DNA of 7,332 bases from the NCBI GenBank assembly GCA_025655635.1, contig JAHXIM010000352.1, positions 1 through 7,332 on the forward strand. The letters are read 5' to 3'. The position numbers and the translations under genes were made by a program. Under the pieces are notes generated by a model. That model ran no database searches, was not told the DNA's origin, and was given only the letters and a program-made list of their open reading frames with translations. The stretch comes from a gamma proteobacterium symbiont of Lucinoma myriamae. Lineage in GTDB: Bacteria; Pseudomonadota; Gammaproteobacteria; GRL18. This document shows, piece by piece, positions 1 to 5,444 of this stretch (the stretch's first letter is position 1; every line of letters begins with the position of its first letter).

Positions 1-78
1 TGGTCACTCAAAAACAGGGATAAATCCTTATATTTCAAATAGATAATATATTTTTCAGGGCTGACTAATTATAGAATT

Positions 79-108
79 AAAAAAGCCTCCTTAAAATTCA
101 GGAGGCTT
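79..108 (-). terminator. Intrinsic terminator of glnA
   Basis: A perfect 9-bp stem (83-91 paired with 100-108, AAGCCTCCT/AGGAGGCTT) with an 8-base loop is followed, in minus-strand reading, by a run of six T at 84-79. It lies 31 bases beyond the glnA stop codon and ends that transcript. In positions 1-78 I see no gene, no start codon with a ribosome site and no other clear signal. Confidence 0.9.
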
Positions 109-139
109 CATAGGGGAGATAAGTGAATAAAATTGTACT

Positions 140-1546
140 CTAACAGCTATAGTACATATCAAATTCAACTGGATGAGTCGTCATGCGTAAGCGGGTAACT
201 TCTTCCATCTTCAAAGTAATAAAGGCCTGAATCATATCCTCTGGAAAGACGCCGCCCGTGGTTAAGAAGTCCATATCATTTTCCAGTGCTTCTAAAGCCT
301 GATCTAATGAGCTGGCTACTGTTGGGATTTCAGCTGCTTCTTCAGGGGGAAGATCATATAAGTCTTTATCCATCGCATCACCTGGATGGATGCGATTTTG
401 AATGCCGTCAAGTCCGGCCATTAACATGGCAGCAAATGCCAGGTAGGGATTGGCTGTTGGATCAGGGAAACGTACTTCAACACGACGCCCTTTAGGATTT
501 GACTCATAAGGTATACGAATAGATGCTGAGCGGTTGCGAGCAGAATAGGCCAGCATAACCGGTGCTTCGAAACCAGGTACTAAACGTTTATAACTATTGG
601 TTGAAGCATTGGTAAAGGCATTGAGCGCACGAGCATGCTTAATAATACCGCCAATATAATACAGAGCTGTTTCTGATAGTCCTGCATAGCCGTCTCCGGA
701 AAATAAATTTTCTCCATCTTTAAAGATCGACTGGTGTACATGCATGCCCGAGCCATTATCTCCAACAATAGGCTTGGGCATAAAGGTGGCCGTTTTACCA
801 TAGGCATGAGAGACATTATGAATGACATATTTCATTTGCTGTACTTCATCTGCCTTACGGATGAGACTATTGTATTTTACCCCGATCTCACACTGGCCTG
901 CAGTGGCTACTTCGTGGTGATGTACCTCAACTTCCTGACCCATTTCTTCCAGGGTCAAACACATTTGGGCCCGGATATCATGCAGTGAATCAACCGGAGG
1001 GACGGGGAAATAACCGCCTTTAATACCAGGTCTGTGGCCCATATTGCCGTCATGATAGACTTTTTCTGAATTCCATTCTGATTCTTCAGAATCAACTTTA
1101 ACAAATGTGCCGCTCATATTAGAGCCCCAGCGTACGTCATCCAGGATAAAAAATTCAGGCTCAGGACCAAAATAGGCTTCATCACCAATACCAGTAGATT
1201 TAAGATACTCAATGACACGTTTGGCAACAGAGCGAGGATCACGTTCATAGCCCTGCATGGTGGCAGGCTCAACAATATCACAGGTGATAATAACCGTGGG
1301 CTCATCAGTAAAAGGATCTAATACGGCGGTATTGGCATCAGGCATGAGGATCATGTCTGAGTCGTTAATTCCTTTCCAGCCTGCAATGGAAGAGCCGTCA
1401 AACATTTTTCCATCTTCAAAGGTTGCAGCTTCAACTGTTTTTGCAGGTACACTGACATGCTGCTCTTTGCCATGTGTGTCGGTGAAACGAAAATCAACGA
1501 ATTTCACCCCATTTTCTTCGATCATTTGTAGCACATTGTCAGACAT
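140..1546 (-). CDS. glnA: Type I glutamine synthetase (GlnA, adenylylation-regulated)
   Basis: This enzyme makes glutamine from glutamate, ammonia and ATP in the cytoplasm, as a dodecamer. The 468-residue length and co-linear motifs match enterobacterial GlnA: DGSSIAGW (50-57), GPEPEFF with metal ligands E129 and E131, HHHEVATAGQCEIG (209-222, E212 and E220), NGSGMHVHQS with H269, KRLVPGFEAPV with catalytic E327, NRSASIR with R339, and RFPDPTANPYLAF. Y397 in KDLYDLPPEE is the tyrosine adenylylated by GlnE in the GS-I beta class, so post-translational control is expected. The frame is open to an ATG at 1594, but I chose ATG 1546: it has GGAG seven bases upstream, gives the family N-terminus (MSDNVLQMI), and the 1594 codon lies inside an NtrC-type box. 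The gene ends 31 bases before an intrinsic terminator. The metal transporter gene ends 78 bases upstream with no terminator between, so read-through is possible. Confidence 0.97.
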   Translation of the reverse strand: MSDNVLQMIEENGVKFVDFRFTDTHGKEQHVSVPAKTVEAATFEDGKMFDGSSIAGWKGINDSDMILMPDANTAVLDPFTDEPTVIITCDIVEPATMQGYERDPRSVAKRVIEYLKSTGIGDEAYFGPEPEFFILDDVRWGSNMSGTFVKVDSEESEWNSEKVYHDGNMGHRPGIKGGYFPVPPVDSLHDIRAQMCLTLEEMGQEVEVHHHEVATAGQCEIGVKYNSLIRKADEVQQMKYVIHNVSHAYGKTATFMPKPIVGDNGSGMHVHQSIFKDGENLFSGDGYAGLSETALYYIGGIIKHARALNAFTNASTNSYKRLVPGFEAPVMLAYSARNRSASIRIPYESNPKGRRVEVRFPDPTANPYLAFAAMLMAGLDGIQNRIHPGDAMDKDLYDLPPEEAAEIPTVASSLDQALEALENDMDFLTTGGVFPEDMIQAFITLKMEEVTRLRMTTHPVEFDMYYSC

Positions 1547-1576
1547 TTTGGGGCTCCGGCTGTTGTTCATTAATAA
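1547..1576 (-). promoter_or_regulatory. glnA leader with start-deciding ribosome site
   Basis: The minus strand reads GGAG followed by CCCCAAA and ATG at 1546. This seven-base spacing is optimal and decides the start in favour of 1546 over the in-frame ATG codons at 1570 and 1594, neither of which has a comparable site. I could not recognise a convincing -10/-35 or -24/-12 promoter in the 78-base gap. Confidence 0.7.
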
Positions 1577-1594
1577 AGCACCATAATGGTGCAT
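1577..1594 (-). promoter_or_regulatory. NtrC-type binding box upstream of glnA
   Basis: In minus-strand reading this is ATGCACCATTATGGTGCT. The dyad GCACC-N5-GGTGC is perfect and differs from the NtrC consensus TGCACC-N5-GGTGCA only at the last base. Fifteen of 18 positions are identical to the box upstream of the type III synthetase. Its near edge is 30 bases from the glnA start codon. A poorer half-site (CGCACC, 1623-1618) lies about 30 bases further upstream, roughly three helical turns away. Binding by NtrC is inferred from the consensus; no ntrC gene is in the window. Confidence 0.75.
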
Positions 1595-1624
1595 ATAAAA
1601 GTTAAGATGTATTAAGATGGTGCG

Positions 1625-2788
1625 TTAACGATATAATAGCTCCAAACGATTAATATAATCGAGTGATTTTATTGAAGCATTGAACTGTTCGATCAATATA
1701 ACGGGTTCAGAGCTATCCGGTAAAACAGATAAGGGCATAATAAGCTGCACACTCACCTTGCCGTCAAGATAGTGCAGTGTGATGTCTTCAATAAACTGGG
1801 CCTGAGTGATAGTACCCCAGCATTTCTCTAAATCCAGTATAATTTCATTTCTTAATGGCAGGTGCGAGCAACTTGAATTGGCTTCATCATTTTCAGGATC
1901 AATATGCACCAGTACCTGTGAAATGTCAGGGAATTCATTGGTTAATTGTGCACTGACCTCATCACTAATACGATGTCCTTCTGAAACACTGAGTTGAGGT
2001 GACACTTCAATATGTACATCCAATAAGGCTTCCGCACCCATTTGGCGAGTACGCAGCATGTGCATTTGAGAAACGCCGGGTATTTCTGAAATATGCCGAC
2101 TAATAGACTGAACTTTTTCAGGATCAAGGCCTTTGTCTACTAATTCCTCAATACTTTCTTTGGCAATTTCCCAACCAATTTTGGCAATCATCATGGAGAC
2201 AATGACTGCAGCGGCGGCATCCAGATAGGGTATACCGGACATACTGCCGGCAATACCAATTAAGACAACAATGGAAGAAATGGCATCACTGCGATGATGC
2301 CAGGCATTGGCCTTTAGAATGGGGGAATTTAATTGGTTGGCATAGATTAATGTATAACGGTATAACGCTTCTTTTGATAATACCGATAATAATGCCACCC
2401 AGATGGTCATACTTTCAGGTGTCACAATATTACCTGAAGTTAATCGATCTAAGGCATCAACGACAATACCAACACCGACTGCAATTAAAATCCCGCCTAA
2501 TACTGCAGCAAACGCCGTTTCGATTCGAGCATGACCATAGGGATGATCATCATCGGGTGACTGGTTGCCTTTTTTGGCGGCTAAAACCACCAGACCATCA
2601 CTAAGCAGATCGGAGAATGAATGGATTCCATCGACAATTAAAGCATGGGAGTGGCCAATAGAGCCAATAATGATTTTAAAGACAGCTAGTACCAGATTGA
2701 CTATGGCACCAACAATGGTGACTCTGGTGGTTATTTGGTAGCGTTCATCTAAGTTGTTGTTGATAGTGTTTTTATCGTTGTCAGACAT
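1625..2788 (-). CDS. Cation diffusion facilitator (CDF) metal transporter with extra C-terminal domain
   Basis: This 387-residue inner-membrane protein belongs to the CDF (cation efflux) family, which exchanges divalent metal ions such as Zn, Fe or Mn for protons. Hydrophobic segments lie at about 23-43, 47-72, 92-112, 126-148, 168-186 and 187-205, consistent with six helices. The transport-site motifs are HSFSD in helix 2 (H56, D60) and HHRSD in helix 5 (H164, D168); FieF (YiiP) has DxxxD in helix 2, so the metal preference may differ. The DDDHPYGHAR loop (79-88) is typical of the family. A cytoplasmic metal-binding fold follows at about 212-297, ending VHIDP. A further 85 or so residues (303-387) go beyond the usual length of about 300 and look like a second domain of similar type. 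ATG 2788 is the only plausible start, but I see no clear Shine-Dalgarno sequence. The gene lies between two glutamine synthetase genes. The exact substrate cannot be told from sequence. Confidence 0.92.
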   Translation of the reverse strand: MSDNDKNTINNNLDERYQITTRVTIVGAIVNLVLAVFKIIIGSIGHSHALIVDGIHSFSDLLSDGLVVLAAKKGNQSPDDDHPYGHARIETAFAAVLGGILIAVGVGIVVDALDRLTSGNIVTPESMTIWVALLSVLSKEALYRYTLIYANQLNSPILKANAWHHRSDAISSIVVLIGIAGSMSGIPYLDAAAAVIVSMMIAKIGWEIAKESIEELVDKGLDPEKVQSISRHISEIPGVSQMHMLRTRQMGAEALLDVHIEVSPQLSVSEGHRISDEVSAQLTNEFPDISQVLVHIDPENDEANSSCSHLPLRNEIILDLEKCWGTITQAQFIEDITLHYLDGKVSVQLIMPLSVLPDSSEPVILIEQFNASIKSLDYINRLELLYR

Positions 2789-2820
2789 AATAATTAATTT
2801 ATAGAGTTTGAAGAATTGTG

Positions 2821-2849
2821 ATCATACGTTGCTTTACTAAAAAAACCAA
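2821..2849 (-). promoter_or_regulatory. Candidate sigma-70 promoter of the CDF transporter gene
   Basis: The minus strand shows TTGGTT (2849-2844), a 17-base spacer and TATGAT (2826-2821, five of six matches to TATAAT). The -35 box is weak (three of six). Transcription would begin near 2814, about 25 bases before the ATG. It lies downstream of the type III synthetase terminator, which fits separate transcription of the transporter. Confidence 0.4.
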
Positions 2850-2880
2850 TTTGTACTGGATGCTTTGTTAATCATAGCTG

Positions 2881-2917
2881 AAAAACAAAAAGGTCGCTAT
2901 CTGATAGCGGCCTTTTT
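2881..2917 (-). terminator. Intrinsic terminator of the type III synthetase gene
   Basis: A 14-bp stem (2887-2900 with 2904-2917, one G-T pair, loop of three) has A-runs on the left and T-runs on the right, so it would work as a terminator in either direction. In minus-strand reading it ends with a T-rich tail (2890-2881). It separates the type III synthetase gene from the transporter gene. Confidence 0.9.
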
Positions 2918-2931
2918 ACCCGAAAACGGGT
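2918..2931. repeat. Small inverted repeat beside the terminator
   Basis: ACCCG (2918-2922) and CGGGT (2927-2931) pair around an AAAA loop (TTTT in the transcript). It touches the base of the main terminator stem and would fold as a separate five-bp hairpin in the mRNA 3' region. Confidence 0.6.
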
Positions 2932-2937
2932 GAACTA

Positions 2938-2977
2938 ATGAAACTGTTACTATTCATGCAAACAGTAATCGTTTCAT
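2938..2977. repeat. Imperfect inverted repeat just after the type III synthetase stop codon
   Basis: ATGAAAC (2938-2944) pairs with GTTTCAT (2971-2977), then after a two-base mismatch TTACT (2947-2951) pairs with AGTAA (2964-2968), leaving a 12-base loop. Twelve of 14 stem positions pair. It begins eight bases beyond the stop codon and is the first of three hairpins in this 3' region. It has no T-run of its own, so it may stabilise the mRNA or bind a protein rather than end transcription. Confidence 0.55.
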
Positions 2978-2984
2978 TTGCTTT

Positions 2985-5156
2985 TTATTTAATAAATAAC
3001 ATTTCCTGATATTTAGGTAGAGGCCATAGTTCATCAGCAACTTCAGTTTCAAGTGTATCAGCATGCTCACGAACTTCATTCATTAAGCTCAGAATATCAT
3101 TAGCGAAATACTGCATGTGCTCTTCAGTGGAAGCAAAGTCTTCTTTTTCCATCCCCTTACTGAGTTTGCTGACACCAGCCATCATAGCATTTGTTGCAGT
3201 GGCCACAGCTTGTGCCGTTGAATTGTCCATATCAACACCCATTTCAGACATGCCGGCGCTTGCCATAGACAGATCAGATAAATAACGAACTGCAGCCGGG
3301 TAGATAATGGTTTTAGCCATATCAACCACCAGTTTAGCTTCAACTTCCAGTGATAGAATGTACTGCTCAGCATAGACTTCATAACGACTTTCTAATTCAA
3401 CTGGAGAAAGTACGCCGGTGCTTGCAAAGAGTTCTTTAACAGAAGCTTCCTGCAACGCAGGCAAGGCATCAGCTGTGGTTGGGATATTCTTTAAGCCACG
3501 TTCAGAAACAGCCTTTTCATGCCATTCGCTGGAATAACCGTCACCACCAAATACCGCATTACCATGGTCATTCATCAGTTCCTGAAGAACGCTGGCAACG
3601 GCTTTTGTTTGATCGCTGCCTTTAAGGGCTGCTTCAAGCTTATCTGCAATCCAGTTTAACGAGTCAGCCAGCATGGTATTCATGGCCACTAAAGGACCAG
3701 AAACAGATTGTGCGGAGCCAACAGCACGGAATTCAAAGCGATTACCAGTGAAGGCAAAAGGAGAAGTTCGGTTACGGTCACCCGGATCACGTTCAAAGTT
3801 AAGAATTTGAGACAGACCCAGATCCATTTCACCACCTGCTTCACTGCTTAATAATTTGCCGTCTTTAATGTCCTGGAATACTCTTTCTAATTGATCGCCA
3901 AGATAAACAGACAGAATAGCCGGAGGCGCTTCATTGGCACCTAAACGATGATCATTACCAGCAGAAGCAATCACAGCACGCAATAAGGGGCCGAACTTAT
4001 GAACACCACGGATAACGGCACCGCAGAACAATAAGAAGTTTAAGTTATCATGTGGAGTCTGACCCGGATCAAGCAGGTTGCCCTGTGTGGAGTTACCCAC
4101 TGACCAGTTAACGTGTTTACCAGAACCGTTAATACCGGCAAATGGCTTTTCATGAAGCAGACAAATAAAGCCATGACGCTTAGCTGTTGCTTTTAAAGTA
4201 GTCATCATTAATTGCTGGTGATCGGCGGCCACATTGGCTGCTTCAAAATAAGGTGCAATTTCAAACTGGCCTGGCGCCACTTCATTGTGGTGAGTCTTAG
4301 CTGGAATGCCTAAACGATATAGCTGATCTTCAACATCCTGCATATAAACCTGAACACGGGCAGGGATGGCACCAAAATAGTGATCATCAAATTGCTGGCC
4401 TTTAGCGGGTTCAGCACCAAACAGGGTACGACCGGTTAATAATAAATCAGGACGGCTGTTAGCAAAGTTAGAATCAACCAGGAAGTATTCCTGCTCTGCA
4501 CCACAGCTTGAGTTTAACGGTGCGATTTCTTCTTCACCCATTAATGATAATACTCTGTTACCTGCCTTGTTCATGGCATCGTTAGAGCGTAATAATGGGA
4601 TTTTTTTATCCAGTGTTTCACCAGTCCATGACATGAAAACACATGGAATCATCAGTGTAGAGCCATTATCAGTGTGCTGAATATAAACCGGACTGGTGGG
4701 ATCCCATGCAGTGTAACCACGGGCAGCATTGGTCATACGGATACTGCCGTTGGGGAATGACGAACCATCAGGTTCGCCCTTAATTAATAAACTGCCGGTA
4801 AATTCTGTGATGGCATGGCCATCAGCATTGGTGACGATAAAACCGTCGTGTTTTTCAGCAGTGACGTTTGTTAGTGGATAGAACACATGAGAATAAAATT
4901 TAACACCTTTAGAAACTGCCCATTCTTTCATTGCTGCAGCTACAATATCTGCTGTTGCAGCGTCAAGCGGCTCACCAGTTTGTACTGTTTTTTTGATCGC
5001 TTTATATGCGTTTTTTGACAGAGATTCTTCCATAGTGGCAAGATTAAACACATCGCATGCCCAGATTTTACTGAGTGCGTCAGTTTTATCTGATGCTGAA
5101 GGTTCACGATTAGTGATTTGGTAAATTGCTTGAAGGCGTGATTCATTTCCACTCAT
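2985..5156 (-). CDS. glnN: Type III glutamine synthetase (GlnN family)
   Basis: This 723-residue enzyme is a type III glutamine synthetase, the large form best known from Bacteroides and cyanobacteria; the length fits that family (about 700-730). An N-terminal GSIII-specific region (about 30-180) precedes the catalytic beta-barrel. Visible motifs are GAEQEYFLVD (219-228, metal-binding glutamates), HHNEVAPGQFEIAP (289-302), NGSGKHVNWS (343-352), the type III signature AGNDHRLGANEAPPAI (399-414) and NRTSPFAFTGNRFEFRAVGS (462-481). The C-terminal 130 or so residues are helical. The adenylylation-site tyrosine motif of GlnA is absent. ATG 5156 is supported by AAGGA eight or so bases upstream. The gene is monocistronic: it has its own sigma-54 promoter, NtrC-type box and intrinsic terminator. 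Why the cell holds both this and GlnA is not shown; nitrogen starvation use, as for GlnN elsewhere, is the natural inference. Confidence 0.96.
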   Translation of the reverse strand: MSGNESRLQAIYQITNREPSASDKTDALSKIWACDVFNLATMEESLSKNAYKAIKKTVQTGEPLDAATADIVAAAMKEWAVSKGVKFYSHVFYPLTNVTAEKHDGFIVTNADGHAITEFTGSLLIKGEPDGSSFPNGSIRMTNAARGYTAWDPTSPVYIQHTDNGSTLMIPCVFMSWTGETLDKKIPLLRSNDAMNKAGNRVLSLMGEEEIAPLNSSCGAEQEYFLVDSNFANSRPDLLLTGRTLFGAEPAKGQQFDDHYFGAIPARVQVYMQDVEDQLYRLGIPAKTHHNEVAPGQFEIAPYFEAANVAADHQQLMMTTLKATAKRHGFICLLHEKPFAGINGSGKHVNWSVGNSTQGNLLDPGQTPHDNLNFLLFCGAVIRGVHKFGPLLRAVIASAGNDHRLGANEAPPAILSVYLGDQLERVFQDIKDGKLLSSEAGGEMDLGLSQILNFERDPGDRNRTSPFAFTGNRFEFRAVGSAQSVSGPLVAMNTMLADSLNWIADKLEAALKGSDQTKAVASVLQELMNDHGNAVFGGDGYSSEWHEKAVSERGLKNIPTTADALPALQEASVKELFASTGVLSPVELESRYEVYAEQYILSLEVEAKLVVDMAKTIIYPAAVRYLSDLSMASAGMSEMGVDMDNSTAQAVATATNAMMAGVSKLSKGMEKEDFASTEEHMQYFANDILSLMNEVREHADTLETEVADELWPLPKYQEMLFIK

Positions 5157-5210
5157 GTTATTTTTCCTTGGCTTAAGTGCTCAATTAATTGGAATTATCC
5201 GATTTTATTT

Positions 5211-5239
5211 CTTGAGGTTAATGCATAATTAATCTCAAG
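5211..5239 (-). promoter_or_regulatory. Leader hairpin of the type III synthetase mRNA
   Basis: CTTGAG (5211-5216) pairs with CTCAAG (5234-5239), and after one mismatch TTAAT (5218-5222) pairs with ATTAA (5228-5232) around a five-base loop. Eleven of 12 positions pair. It lies wholly inside the predicted 108-base 5' leader, about 55 bases before the start codon. There is no T-run, so it is not a terminator. Its role is unknown; it matches no riboswitch I recognise. Confidence 0.5.
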
Positions 5240-5274
5240 CGATTTAAATAAGGGTATATTATGGCGGTATAGAC

Positions 5275-5290
5275 AGCAATAAACATGCCA
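5275..5290 (-). promoter_or_regulatory. Sigma-54 (-24/-12) promoter of the type III synthetase gene
   Basis: The minus strand reads TGGCAT-GTTTA-TTGCT, one base from the consensus TGGCAC-N5-TTGCT. The invariant GG (5289-5288) and GC (5277-5276) have the required ten-base spacing. Transcription should start near 5264, giving a leader of about 108 bases. The NtrC-type box centred at 5395 lies about 130 bases upstream of that point, a usual enhancer distance. Confidence 0.8.
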
Positions 5291-5342
5291 TTAGTTACAA
5301 ATGTAAGTTGTTACACCGTCTGAAATTTTTGTGGTTTGATGA

Positions 5343-5371
5343 TAGCATAAAAAACAATATTATTTATGCTA
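5343..5371. repeat. 9-bp inverted repeat between enhancer box and sigma-54 promoter
   Basis: TAGCATAAA (5343-5351) and TTTATGCTA (5363-5371) are perfect inverted copies with an 11-base A+T-rich spacer. It could be a binding site for another regulator or a weak end signal for the GGDEF-EAL transcript; it lacks a G+C-rich stem and T-run, so I do not call it a terminator. Confidence 0.5.
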
Positions 5372-5385
5372 AAAAGTAGTTTATT

Positions 5386-5403
5386 ATGCACTGTTATGGT
5401 GCG
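5386..5403 (+). promoter_or_regulatory. NtrC-type enhancer box of the type III synthetase gene
   Basis: The plus strand reads ATGCACTGTTATGGTGCG. The dyad GCAC-N7-GTGC has the arm spacing of NtrC sites, and 15 of 18 positions equal the glnA box at 1594-1577, though in the opposite orientation relative to its gene. Position relative to the sigma-54 promoter supports an enhancer role. Confidence 0.7.
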
Positions 5404-5444
5404 CTGGGAATGGTGGGTATGGAAATTATTAGCCATTTCTAAGT

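Larger units (their letters stand above)
5157..5444. other. 288-base regulatory gap, no gene
   Basis: This gap between the GGDEF-EAL stop codon and the type III synthetase start codon holds no credible gene. It contains, from right to left: an NtrC-type box, a 9-bp inverted repeat, a small TTACA-TGTAA palindrome (5295-5306), a sigma-54 promoter, a leader hairpin and the ribosome site. A plus-strand 18-codon frame starting at 5386 exists but has no ribosome site and is produced by the box itself. Confidence 0.8.

Noticed and set aside
1..78. Start of a further gene (such as ntrB) downstream of glnA
   Set aside because: No start codon with a ribosome site and no promoter pattern could be supported in these bases.
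372..396. 8-bp inverted repeat ATCGCATC/GATGCGAT in glnA
   Set aside because: It falls on the conserved IHPGDAMD codons of the family and is short enough to be chance.
1547..1594. N-terminal extension of GlnA from ATG 1594 or ATG 1570
   Set aside because: It overlaps the NtrC-type box, has no ribosome site and is not family sequence; ATG 1546 has GGAG at seven bases.
1780..1890. Sigma-54 promoter for glnA inside the transporter gene (for example minus GCCAAT-N5-TTGCT near 1883-1868)
   Set aside because: It lacks the invariant GG at -24, so it does not qualify.
5320..5345. Possible IHF site between the enhancer box and sigma-54 promoter (minus CATCAA-N4-CAA)
   Set aside because: Only the first half matches the WATCAA-N4-TTR consensus, and imperfectly; too weak to call.
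5343..5371. Terminator of the GGDEF-EAL gene
   Set aside because: The stem is almost all A-T and no T-run follows; kept only as an inverted repeat.
5386..5442. Plus-strand 18-codon frame MHCYGALGMVG...
   Set aside because: No ribosome site; its likeness to the residues encoded ahead of glnA arises only because both contain the NtrC-type box.
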